A stretch of DNA of 37,839 nt from Candidatus Fimimonas merdipullorum (GTDB lineage: Bacteria > Bacillota > Clostridia > Christensenellales > CAG-314): positions 1 to 37,839 of the forward strand of contig DVOC01000067.1 in the NCBI GenBank assembly GCA_018713905.1, written 5' to 3'. This document shows, one piece after another, positions 1 to 7,385 of this stretch (its first letter is position 1; each line of letters begins with the position of its first letter). The translations under genes and the position numbers were made by a program. The notes under the pieces are model-generated. The model ran no database searches. It saw only the letters and a program-made list of their open reading frames with translations, and was not told the DNA's origin.

Positions 1-239
1 TCAAAATAGTGCACGGACAAAATCGGACGTCGGGAAAAGTGCGCACAGGCAAAAAATCAAAGCAGTTTGCCGCAGCGTTTGTTTTTTAAGTACAATGGCT
101 TCTTCCCGCAACTAAGGCGTAGAGATAAACATATATATATGTTTTCCTGCGGCACATTGTTAGTTGTTATTCGAAGGAAGGTACTGCTTGCGTATCGGCT
201 TGCGGGCAAGGTGTATCCCGCGCTTATATCGGCTCAATC

Positions 240-269
240 AAAAAGCCAAGGCGCATTTGCCTTGGCTTT
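240..269 (-). terminator. Rho-independent terminator of the 283-2088 gene
   Basis: Read on the minus strand, an 11-bp perfect stem (AAAGCCAAGGC with GCCTTGGCTTT) closes a 6-nt loop and is followed by a short U-run. It lies 13 bp past the stop codon of the exported SH3-like protein. The remaining bases 1-239 hold no gene I can support; bases 11-50 resemble part of the decayed repeat field near 3376-3410. Confidence 0.85.
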
Positions 270-282
270 GGTCTTTGGTATG

Positions 283-2088
283 CTATTCTTCCTCGTCCTC
301 CTGCTTTGCCGCCTTTTTCTTCTTTACGAAAAGCACCGCAAACACTATGGTAAGGGCAATGGCGACAGCCAGCACGGAAAGTCCCACAATGGCGTTGGTG
401 GTCATGCTGTGCTGACCTATAAGGTTGTTTGTGGGTATCCAGCCGTAGGAAACGGAACCGTCCTTTTCACGTATTTCCACAAAGGTGGCTGCGCCCTCTG
501 CGCGTACCGCCACAAGCAGCGTTCCGGAATACAGCTTTATTTCCTCGCCCTGCGCGTTGTATATAACTTCGTCTTCCGCCATGTCCTTGGTGAGGTATAT
601 CTTCACCGCTTCAAACAGCGAGGCGTTTATCTTTTTGTACCCGATGACGTCAACGGGCTGCTGTGTGGAAGCGTCGGCATAGAACAGTCCCACGTTGCCG
701 CTGTTGACAAAGCCCTTTTTGCCTTCGCCGTACTGAACGTAGTACCACTTGGTAACGCTGCCGTCCGAATGCGTTTCCTCAAACTGCTGCAACAGCGTCA
801 CTTCCTGCGCTTCCGTTATCGTCTGACTGAAACTGTCGCAGTGGTCTATGTCGGTGAGGGGCAGGGGATAGACGTACACGGTGTTCAACGAGGTAAACTT
901 GGCTTTGTAGGTGACGTCCACGCTTATGCGCGTGTCGTAGACGGTAAGCTCGGGATCTTCTTCGGGAGAGGTAATGCCGTCGCTTTTCTGTATCCAGCCC
1001 AGCTTGTCGCCTATAAGCACGTAGTAGAAGGGAACGTCCTCCGCCCCGTCAAAATCCAAAATGATAAACTGCCCGTCGTAGTCCGTCATTATTTCCGCAA
1101 TGGAGGTGTCGGCGTCGGTGGTTTTGTAAACCACGTTGGTGGGGTAGCCGTTGGAGCTTGCCAGCGTAAAGCCGGTAAACTGCGTGGGCAGCTGCCTGTC
1201 TATGGTAATGGTGTCGGTGCCGATGGTGTCTTCGCTGCGCACAAAACGCTTGTCCTGCGCGTTATAGGTAAAAATTTCCACCTCGTTTGCGCCGTTGAGC
1301 AAAAATATCTTGCCGCTGCCAAAGCACATATCCTTTACGCCGCTGCCCGAAACCAGCACTCTTGTTGCGGCAAAGCCGCTTGCCGTCTGTTCCAGCACGT
1401 AGGCGCCGTTATCTCCGTACAGCGCAATGTGACGCTCGTCGGCGGTGTAGGCAAACATTCCCGAAACGTCGGTGGCGGTAACTATGCCGTCGGCGTTTAC
1501 GGGATCGTCCGTGTTGTATTGGGGAGTGGCGGAGATGTCCACGCGGAACACGCGCCCGTTTTTCAAAAAGTACAGAAAGTCGTCCTGCGCCAGACACTGC
1601 TGCGCCCCTTCCGTGGCGGTGTCCAGACCGGTGCCGGCGCCGTTGCGCAAAGCGTACATTCTTTCCCCCTCCACGGCGTAGTAGGGCACGTCGGCGCTTT
1701 CGTAGTTGCCGAAGGTGAAGTCCAGCGCATTGTGTATGGCAAGCGTTTCCTCTAACTGCAAGGCTTGCCCGACGGCGTAAATTTCCACGCTGTCGGCGTA
1801 CATGACGTAAAGCTTGCCGTCCACTTCTGCGAGATTGACTATCTCCTTGGCTACGGTGTGAGTGTAGCAGTATTCCGGCGTGGCGGACACGTCAAAGCAC
1901 AAAATGGCGCTTTGCTGACCGGCGTCCACGTTATCCGCAACGAAAACGTAGTCGCCCACCGCGGCTACAGCCACGGGGTTTATCAGGCTGCGGTTGTCCT
2001 CCGCCGACAAAGCCGACGCTCCCGTGCCGAACAATGCCAACGAAAAGACAAGCGCCGTTATAAATATCAATATCAAATTTTTTTTCAT
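283..2088 (-). CDS. Exported, C-terminally membrane-anchored protein with propeller-like and SH3-like regions
   Basis: This 601-residue protein is not a family I can name. Residues 1-27 form a signal peptide (MKKN start, hydrophobic core, AxA-type end). Residues of about 35-310 are short beta-rich units of the kind seen in beta-propellers (repeated 'DGKLYVM', 'DDFLYFLKNGRVFRVD', 'GSGKIFLLNG' patterns). Residues of about 340-560 contain SH3-like units ending in patterns such as 'FYYVLIGDKLGWI' and 'KWYYVQYGEGKKGFV'. A transmembrane helix follows at about 568-590, then a KKKK stop-transfer and an acidic EDEEE tail. The expected topology is a large extracytoplasmic domain, one anchor and a short cytoplasmic tail. 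Its SH3-like units and tail architecture resemble the protein at 4571-5281, so the two are probably paralogous in part. It has its own promoter and terminator. Wall or ligand binding is inferred from the SH3-like fold only. Confidence 0.85.
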   Translation of the reverse strand: MKKNLILIFITALVFSLALFGTGASALSAEDNRSLINPVAVAAVGDYVFVADNVDAGQQSAILCFDVSATPEYCYTHTVAKEIVNLAEVDGKLYVMYADSVEIYAVGQALQLEETLAIHNALDFTFGNYESADVPYYAVEGERMYALRNGAGTGLDTATEGAQQCLAQDDFLYFLKNGRVFRVDISATPQYNTDDPVNADGIVTATDVSGMFAYTADERHIALYGDNGAYVLEQTASGFAATRVLVSGSGVKDMCFGSGKIFLLNGANEVEIFTYNAQDKRFVRSEDTIGTDTITIDRQLPTQFTGFTLASSNGYPTNVVYKTTDADTSIAEIMTDYDGQFIILDFDGAEDVPFYYVLIGDKLGWIQKSDGITSPEEDPELTVYDTRISVDVTYKAKFTSLNTVYVYPLPLTDIDHCDSFSQTITEAQEVTLLQQFEETHSDGSVTKWYYVQYGEGKKGFVNSGNVGLFYADASTQQPVDVIGYKKINASLFEAVKIYLTKDMAEDEVIYNAQGEEIKLYSGTLLVAVRAEGAATFVEIREKDGSVSYGWIPTNNLIGQHSMTTNAIVGLSVLAVAIALTIVFAVLFVKKKKAAKQEDEEE

Positions 2089-2164
2089 TATTCCAAGTAC
2101 CTCGCAGTTCTTTGGCGTGCGCCCTTACGCGCAAGAGGTCAAAATGCCCTCCGCATAGGGCGGC

Positions 2165-2188
2165 AAAACGCAGTTTATATTGCGTTTT
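2165..2188 (-). promoter_or_regulatory. 5'-end hairpin in the leader of the 283-2088 gene
   Basis: An 8-bp perfect stem, AAAACGCA with TGCGTTTT, surrounds an 8-nt loop. It begins about 9 bp after the -10 element of the promoter at 2197-2225, so it would form at the extreme 5' end of a leader of roughly 100 nt. Such hairpins often protect mRNA from 5'-end decay; that role here is inference. Confidence 0.45.
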
Positions 2189-2196
2189 GTTTAATA

Positions 2197-2225
2197 ATTA
2201 TATATTATATCAAAACTTACGTCAA
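2197..2225 (-). promoter_or_regulatory. Sigma-A-type promoter for the 283-2088 gene
   Basis: On the minus strand, TTGACG (2225-2220) and TATAAT (2202-2197) are separated by exactly 17 bp. This is a near-consensus vegetative promoter pointing at the exported protein whose start codon is at 2088. Confidence 0.8.
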
Positions 2226-2439
2226 TTTTCAACGGTTTTTGTGTAATTGCGTATACCTCATTATTTAATGCGACAGGCACGGCATTGCCCTTCTTAAAGG
2301 TCGGTGTACTTCGTCGTAAAATTGTGCCTGCGCCCTTTGTACGGGTAAAGGAAGGAGACGCGCAGTTTCGCAAGGCTGTCGGCAACGTCCGAAGCTTCCA
2401 TCAGGCTGTGCAAAACCACCTTGTTTTGTGCAGTCACAA

Positions 2440-3440
2440 CAACGGCTGACGGCAAAGCGCTTGCGTGACGGCAATCATGTCGTGGGCTTATAGCCAAAGC
2501 GGACGTTGGTCGTTATGTGCATATCGCCGCATAATTGCAGGTATGTTTGCGCTGTCAAAGAGGGCGCTTTAATTTGAGAGAAATAGCAGTGTAGAAATTA
2601 ACAAGTGGTATGTGTCGGCGCTTGCTTCGTAAAGGGCAAAACGCATGGGAAAGCGGTGTGCTGCTCGTGAAAAAGAAATGGAGATAAGGCCTTTTGCAGT
2701 GACGATAAAATATGGAATGCCTGTCCGGTCAAAGAGGCGTTATTCGTTATGCGACAACGTCGCCGCAAAGGGTAAATATGCCGACGTTGTCAAGGCGACG
2801 TCCGACGGCAAAGTTTTCCCCGACAATAAACACCCCGTATCTTTCGTGGTCAAGGCGGGCATTATTTGTCGCGTGACAGCGTCGCCATAAATTTGCGGAT
2901 ATGCTTGCTCTGCCAAGGGGGTATTGAGGGTAAATAAAGAGGAAGGGTAACGTCAAGCCGGTCTGTTCCGCGAAGTGTTATTTTGACTGAAAGGAAAAGC
3001 CAAGAGGGAGAACGCAAAGGCGAAGGTCGGTAGGGCTGTGTGTGTCCGGCGGCGTTTGATAAGGAAAGGACGCAATCGTAACGGCGGTGTACCCTGCCAC
3101 GTCCTTGCGTAACGCCAAACTACGCAGGCTTTGGCTCATTGCGGCAAACAAGGCTACGTCCGACGGCGAAGTTTTCTCCCAATAAACACTCCGTATCTTT
3201 CGTGAAGGCGGGCGTTATTTGTTGCACGGCAACGCCGCTTAATAATTTGTCGGTATACTTACACAATCAAGGTAACTGCGAAGGAGGAATCTGCCCGACA
3301 ATATATCCGCCGTATGTTTGCGCAGGCAAAGAGCGCGTTTATGTCCTGCGACGCGTCGTCGTACAATGTGCGGTAAGTGTGCACGGACAAAACGACACCT
3401 GACGGCAAAGCGTTAGCCGTAGTGTACGCGCAAAGTTCGT
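2440..3440. repeat. Decayed tandem-repeat field, period about 118-122 bp
   Basis: The 1.5-kb gap 2089-3609 has no convincing gene. It contains diverged direct copies of one unit. The clearest pair is 2791-2917 and 3149-3272, sharing segments such as ACGTCCGACGGC and CCGTATCTTTCGTG. Weaker copies can be aligned by their GTCAAAGAGGCGTTATT-like and CGTCGCCG-like cores near 2525, 2758, 2880, 3230 and 3353. These distances are multiples of roughly 117-122 bp. Short open frames inside the array are fragments of the repeat and lack an RBS. I see no terminal inverted repeats or transposase. Confidence 0.7.
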
Positions 3441-3517
3441 CAGCACATTCAAAACGGTTTATGTGCGTTTGCATAAAATTTCCCGCAAAAAATGACAAAA
3501 TATTTTTCGGTAAAAAA

Positions 3518-3523
3518 TATAAT
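3518..3523 (+). promoter_or_regulatory. Probable -10 element for the 3610-4065 regulator
   Basis: A consensus TATAAT lies in an A/T-rich tract about 87 bp upstream of the start codon. The best -35 candidate (TGACAA-like, near 3493) is spaced 19-20 bp away, longer than ideal, so the promoter may be weak or activator-dependent. Confidence 0.45.
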
Positions 3524-3609
3524 GTCTGCCATACAGTTGGACAACATTGTTTGTTATTATGCCCGTGCAATAGAACAAATGTTCAATTTAGAAACAAGGA
3601 GGTGACGGA

Positions 3610-4065
3610 ATGAATCACGAATTGGTTATTTTGAGAGGTTTAGGATATTTCGCTCATGCGGCGAGGCGGTTGCATCGGCAGTGCGTGGCTGCGGCGTTGT
3701 CCAGCGCGCGCGACAGAAGCGGAGCGTACAATCAGACGCTGAAAGTGGCGGAGCTTGCCGTAAAGAGGGACAGCTTTGCCTATTTGCTGGACGTAACAAA
3801 GTGGGCGCTTAAAAATCTGGAAAGAGAAAAGGCAAAATTGCTTGCGGAGGTTTACGTGCGCCGAAAGCCCAAAGGGGAAGTGGCGGCAAGGTACAACGTA
3901 TCCCTGCCTACGCTTTACCGACGTCTGGCGCAGGCGCGCGATAGTTTCAGCAAAAAGTTGCAGGAGGCGGGCTGTACCGAACAGTGGTTCTCCGAAACCT
4001 ACGGCTGTTGTCCCTTCGTGCAAAAGCTTTTGCTGCGGGAAAACGGTTCGCGCATAGAGGAGTAG
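3610..4065 (+). CDS. Small sigma-factor-like/HTH transcription regulator
   Basis: This 151-residue protein begins at an ATG behind an excellent Shine-Dalgarno (AAGGAGGTGACGGA). The middle segment (about residues 55-115) is helical and basic and ends in a helix-turn-helix, 'KGEVAARYNVSLPTLYRRL' at about 91-109, followed by 'AQARDSFSKKLQE'. This is the arrangement of sigma-70 region 4 and of the small ArpU/RinA-type activators that Firmicutes phages use for late genes; that assignment is by pattern only. It is monocistronic, bounded by a hairpin terminator at 4124-4153, and lies 1.3 kb upstream of the virion module in the same orientation, with the divergent SH3-like gene between. A role in switching on that module is a reasonable guess. 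A housekeeping or small-terminase role is not excluded. Confidence 0.75.
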   Translation: MNHELVILRGLGYFAHAARRLHRQCVAAALSSARDRSGAYNQTLKVAELAVKRDSFAYLLDVTKWALKNLEREKAKLLAEVYVRRKPKGEVAARYNVSLPTLYRRLAQARDSFSKKLQEAGCTEQWFSETYGCCPFVQKLLLRENGSRIEE

Positions 4066-4123
4066 GTCGCAGCTTGTCTTGTGGTACGCAATTTTGCAAA
4101 CGGTTTCAATATTTTGGTACATA

Positions 4124-4153
4124 AAAACGCTTTGCCGCAGGGCAGAGCGTTTT
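4124..4153 (+). terminator. Hairpin terminator after the HTH regulator
   Basis: A 13-bp stem, AAAACGCTTTGCC with GGCAGAGCGTTTT (one G-U pair), closes a GCAG loop and ends in TTTTGC. The hairpin contains the 15-bp motif CGCTTTGCCGCAGGG (4128-4142) that recurs in the gap at 23.8-24.0 kb. Confidence 0.75.
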
Positions 4154-4570
4154 GCTTGGGGCAGTTTTTGGCGCGTGTATTGCTGTTAATGCCGTTGCTT
4201 GCGGGGCTGAAAGCAAGCAGTCGAACCTCTGCTCGGCATTTGTGTTTGGGCGGCAATTGCCGAAAGCAAACCTCGCGTCATAACGCCGCTCCGTGTGGTG
4301 TATGCGTAGTACGCTTAGGCGTGTTTTGCAAGGCGCGAGGCAGAGGAAATCAAAAGGAATCTGCTTATGAGGCGCTTTCTTTCCGTTGAACTTGCGTATT
4401 GTGCCGCGGTTCGGTTTTGCCTGTAGTGGTATATGTGGCGCGGACAGAACAAAACCTATCCGTTTGTGCTACGTCTTTCATCGTGCGCTTGCGGTCGCGC
4501 CGTGTCATAACGCCTGACGGTTGTGGTGTGGGCTTTGGCGTTTTACAGGTCTTGAAAAGCGCAAGGCGGG
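4154..4570. other. Non-coding gap, no recognisable element
   Basis: About 420 bp between the regulator's terminator and the 3' end of the SH3-like gene. The open frames here lack RBSs and are short or antisense. I see no clear terminator for the minus-strand gene and no repeat as strong as those elsewhere in the window. Confidence 0.5.
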
Positions 4571-5281
4571 CTACATATCCTTGTCGTAAGCGTCCTTCTT
4601 TTTGACGTTTCCCGGCAAAAATACCGCAAGGCACACAGCCGCCGCCAGTACGGCAACGAATATTATCAGAAATATCTCCGTTCCGCCCTGTTGCTCGGCA
4701 GGCTGCTGCTCCGACGGCTGTTCCGGCGTTTGCGGCGGGGTGACGACGTCCTGCGGCAACGGCGTGGGGTGAGGACTTATTACGGGCTGCGTGACGGCGT
4801 CCGCCTGCACGTAGCCGAAAGTGCCGCCGAAGTAGACGTAGTACCAAAGCTGTCCGTAGGAGGTAATCTCGCCGTAGTAACTCATGCTTTGGGTGTTGGT
4901 GACGGTCACCAGCGTCTGCGCAGAGGGCAGCGGCGACAGTTTTACGGGAGCGGAGTGCGAATTTACCGTAATTTTGACGGTGGGGTAGTAGGGGGTGACG
5001 GGCGCCAGATCGCAGTCGTCCACTTCGCCTATCCACACATAGCCGGTAATTTGCGGAAAATCCGCCGTATTGGGCATTACGGCAACCTGATACATGCCGT
5101 TCTGTTCGGAAAGCACCTGCAAATAGTAGCTTTTTTCCAGTAGGAAAATCACCTTGGAGCTTTCGCAGGTGGCGTACAGGTTTACTCCCTCCTCCGTCAC
5201 TCTTACCCATTGTCCTTCGGCATTCGCCACGGGCAGGAAAAACGTCAGCAGCAGACAAATCAAAATGCAAACAAATTTCAC
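4571..5281 (-). CDS. Exported SH3-like protein with C-terminal membrane anchor
   Basis: This 236-residue protein is read from GTG at 5281, which gives MKFVC followed by a textbook signal peptide ending at ANA. The SD AAAGAGGTGA lies just upstream, so the GTG 9 bp earlier is less likely. Residues of about 25-80 ('VRVTEEGVNLYATCESS' onward) and 95-160 ('LWYYVYFGGTFGYVQADAV') are two bacterial SH3-like units. A Pro/Gln-rich linker (about 165-195) leads to a single transmembrane helix (about 200-220) and a lysine-rich tail. The order signal, SH3-like, linker, anchor, short tail repeats the plan of the 601-residue protein at 283-2088. The gene is divergent from the terminase gene with 100 bp between starts. 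Binding to cell wall or a surface ligand is inferred from the fold; no enzymatic motif is visible. Confidence 0.85.
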   Translation of the reverse strand: MKFVCILICLLLTFFLPVANAEGQWVRVTEEGVNLYATCESSKVIFLLEKSYYLQVLSEQNGMYQVAVMPNTADFPQITGYVWIGEVDDCDLAPVTPYYPTVKITVNSHSAPVKLSPLPSAQTLVTVTNTQSMSYYGEITSYGQLWYYVYFGGTFGYVQADAVTQPVISPHPTPLPQDVVTPPQTPEQPSEQQPAEQQGGTEIFLIIFVAVLAAAVCLAVFLPGNVKKKDAYDKDM

Positions 5282-5303
5282 GGCAGTCACCTCTTTGCGG
5301 GGA

Positions 5304-5332
5304 ATTATAACTCATTCGCCGTAGCGGATAAA
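5304..5332 (-). promoter_or_regulatory. Promoter of the SH3-like gene in the divergent intergenic region
   Basis: On the minus strand a consensus TATAAT (5309-5304) lies 23 bp upstream of the GTG, with a poor -35 (TTTATC, 17-bp spacing). On the plus strand the same 100-bp spacer holds only a weak candidate (TTATAA, 18 bp, TAAAAT at 5329-5334) for the terminase operon. The virion module may therefore need an activator. Confidence 0.5.
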
Positions 5333-5381
5333 ATCGAAAAAAGCCGACTGCGCACGAGTATTGACTGCCGAGAGGTGTGGT

Positions 5382-6797
5382 ATGAAAAGAGAATTGCAAC
5401 TTTTAAGGCGTATATACGCCGAACAGCAGCGGCGCAAAAACAGTGCGCTGTCGCTGTATAACAAGGAAATAATACACCAAAAGCAGATGGCTTTTCACAG
5501 GTGCACCAAGCGCAACAGGTGGGTGTTCGGCGGCAACCGCAGCGGCAAAACGGAGTGCGGAGCCGTGGAAACGGTGTGGCTGGCAAGAGGTATTCACCCC
5601 TTTCGTCCCAACAGAAAGGAAATAAGCTGTTGGGTAGTGTCCCTCTCGCAGCAGGTGCAGCGAGAGGTGGCGCAGCAGAAGGTGCTTCACTATCTGGACA
5701 AATCGTGGATAGAGGAAATTGCCATGCTGTCCGGCTCCAAGGGTAGTCCTCAATACGGCGTCATAGACTATCTCATCATACGCAACGTGTTCGGCGGCAC
5801 CTCCAAAATAGCCTTCAAAAGCTGCGAGGCGGGCAGGGAAAAATTTCAGGGCGCTTCGCTGGACTTCGTGTGGTTTGACGAAGAGCCGCCGCAGGACGTC
5901 TACGAGGAGTGCCGCATGCGCGTGCTGGACAGGGAAGGGGAAATTTTCGGCACGATGACGCCCCTCAAGGGGCTCACGTGGGTGTACGACGAAATTTACC
6001 TCAACAGCAAAAACAGCAAGGAGGTTTGGTACGAGTTTATGGAGTGGGCGGACAACCCTTTTCTTTCCGCAAGCGAGGTGCAGGCAATGACGGAAACGCT
6101 CTCCGCCGACAGTCTGGAAAGCCGCCGCTACGGCAGATTCCGCTCGGTGGGAGGAATGGTGTACCCCGAATTTGACGAGGTAAACGTCATTCAGCCCTTT
6201 TCCGTCCCGCCCGACTGGCAGGACAAGCTTTCCATCGATCCGGGGCTTAACAACCCCCTCTCCTGCCATTGGTACGCGCGGGACTACGACGGCAACGTGT
6301 ACGTGGTGGCGGAGCACTACGAGGCGCAGCGTGACGTGCAGTATCACGCGCAAAAAATAAAGGAAATAAGCCGCGCCCTGAACTGGCACACCGACGGCAG
6401 AGGCAATTACGAGGCGCTTATGGACAGCGCCGCCAACCAACGCACCCTTTCGGGTACGCGCAGCGTGGCGGAATTGTTTTCCGACAACGGCATAAGCGTG
6501 GATACCCGCGTCAACAAGGACGTGTACACCGGCGTAAACAAGGTAAAAGCGCTGCTTAAATCCGCCTCCGGAAGGCCGCGTCTGTTTGTCTTTGCCAGCT
6601 GCGTCAATATGATACGCGAATTCAAGGGCTACTTCTGGGGCAGCGGCGACAGACCGATAAAAAAAGACGACCACGCCATGGACGAGCTTCGCTACTACGT
6701 GTGTTCCTTGCAGGAGCCGCCCAAAAAGAGGCAGGAAAAAAGCGTGATTTCGCAGGATAAGGAACGGCTGGCAAAGAGACTGAGGCTTGGAGTATAA
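5382..6797 (+). CDS. terL: Phage large terminase subunit (packaging ATPase/nuclease)
   Basis: This 471-residue protein uses the ATG at 5382 behind GAGAGGTGT. The N-terminal ATPase shows Walker A GGNRSGKT (residues 50-57), a Walker B strand ending LDFVWFDEEPP with D166/E167, and a coupling motif GTMTPLKG (189-196). The C-terminal RNase H-like nuclease shows the acid triad: D285 in SIDPG, D347 in ALMDS, and D429/D433 in KKDDHAMDE. All expected catalytic residues are present and the length is normal, so the motor looks functional. TerL pumps DNA into a prohead through the portal and cuts it at the end of packaging. It is the first gene of the virion module. Family identification is firm. Which packaging strategy it uses (headful or site-specific) cannot be read from the sequence. 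Confidence 0.95.
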   Translation: MKRELQLLRRIYAEQQRRKNSALSLYNKEIIHQKQMAFHRCTKRNRWVFGGNRSGKTECGAVETVWLARGIHPFRPNRKEISCWVVSLSQQVQREVAQQKVLHYLDKSWIEEIAMLSGSKGSPQYGVIDYLIIRNVFGGTSKIAFKSCEAGREKFQGASLDFVWFDEEPPQDVYEECRMRVLDREGEIFGTMTPLKGLTWVYDEIYLNSKNSKEVWYEFMEWADNPFLSASEVQAMTETLSADSLESRRYGRFRSVGGMVYPEFDEVNVIQPFSVPPDWQDKLSIDPGLNNPLSCHWYARDYDGNVYVVAEHYEAQRDVQYHAQKIKEISRALNWHTDGRGNYEALMDSAANQRTLSGTRSVAELFSDNGISVDTRVNKDVYTGVNKVKALLKSASGRPRLFVFASCVNMIREFKGYFWGSGDRPIKKDDHAMDELRYYVCSLQEPPKKRQEKSVISQDKERLAKRLRLGV

Positions 6798-6809
6798 GAG
6801 AAGGGAAAG

Positions 6810-6848
6810 TGTCACTAAAAATGGCTACCGTTTTCAAATTTTGTGACA
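6810..6848. promoter_or_regulatory. Inverted repeat between terL and the next gene
   Basis: TGTCACTAAAA (6810-6820) and TTTTGTGACA (6839-6848) form a near-perfect 10-bp inverted repeat with an 18-bp spacer, directly before the SD of the next gene. It could be an operator or an mRNA processing or stabilising structure. No U-run follows, so it is not a normal terminator. Confidence 0.4.
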
Positions 6849-6859
6849 AAAGGAGGTAT

Positions 6860-7192
6860 ATGAAGGATTACAGAGAATTGCTTACGAGGGTGCTGCTCAA
6901 AAAGGCAAAGGGCTACACCTACAAGGAAAAGACGGAGGAATACAACGTCAGCGACGGCGAGGCGGCGCTGGTAAAGCGCAAGATAGCCACCAAACATATG
7001 CACCCCGACGTTGCCGCCGTCAAGGCGCTGTTGCAAATTTCGCAGGACGAAGTTGACGTGTCGCAGATGACGGACGAGCAGCTTCAGGTGGAAAAACTGC
7101 GTCTGTTGGCGCTTATCAACGCCTGCGACAGCGTCGATCAGCCGTCGCAACAGATCACGCCGCAAGGCGAAAGGAGAGATTATGATATTTGA
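6860..7192 (+). CDS. Small packaging-module protein of unknown function
   Basis: This 110-residue protein starts at ATG 6860 behind AAAAGGAGGTAT, a consensus RBS that argues against the longer in-frame start at 6809. The first 55 residues are helical and basic with the pattern 'EKTEEYNVSDGEAALVKRK', followed by 'MHPDVAAVKALLQI' and an acidic helix. I know similar short proteins beside terminase genes in Firmicutes prophages but no assigned function. It may be a small-terminase substitute or packaging accessory. Its stop lies inside the next gene (11-bp overlap), so the two are translationally linked. Confidence 0.75.
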   Translation: MKDYRELLTRVLLKKAKGYTYKEKTEEYNVSDGEAALVKRKIATKHMHPDVAAVKALLQISQDEVDVSQMTDEQLQVEKLRLLALINACDSVDQPSQQITPQGERRDYDI

Positions 7193-7385
7193 AACGCAGC
7201 ATAAAACGGCATGCGACGTAAAGAACTGCCGTAACACGGCGGAGTTTTATCTCCCCGCAAAGACTATTTGCGGCAGGTTCTATATTTGCGGCAGTTGCGC
7301 CCGAAAATTGGCGGAAGAACTTGCTCCGCGGGCGCCCAAAAGTCCCAAAAGCGTGATAAAACGCAAAATGGAGGAGAAGATATGA
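7182..7385 (+). CDS. Zinc-ribbon-like microprotein
   Basis: This 67-residue protein starts at ATG 7182 behind AAAGGAGAGATT and overlaps both neighbours (11 bp with the upstream gene, 4 bp with the portal gene). It has five cysteines, C11, C16, C30, C36 and C39, the last two as CGSC, a plausible single zinc site. The C-terminal third is lysine/arginine-rich ('KSPKSVIKRKMEEK'). The nested overlaps and good RBS make it a real gene. Function is unknown; a DNA- or protein-binding adaptor in packaging is a guess from the zinc-ribbon look and location. Confidence 0.75.
   Translation: MIFETQHKTACDVKNCRNTAEFYLPAKTICGRFYICGSCARKLAEELAPRAPKSPKSVIKRKMEEKI

Noticed and set aside
67-1755. Long plus-strand open frame (about 560 codons) opposite the exported SH3-like protein
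   Set aside because: It has no RBS and an implausible Val/Gly/His-rich composition. The minus strand carries a signal peptide, domain pattern, promoter and terminator.
2645-2890. Short plus-strand frame of 81 codons in the repeat field
   Set aside because: It lies entirely in decayed repeat units, has no good RBS, and the matching frame in the second copy is interrupted.
2440-3440. Possible CRISPR array
   Set aside because: The repeat unit is about 120 bp, diverged and without short conserved repeats alternating with unique spacers; there are no cas genes.
4365-5399. Minus-strand open frame of about 344 codons overlapping the SH3-like gene
   Set aside because: It is out of frame with the signal-peptide protein, rich in Arg and Cys, and has no RBS at its start.
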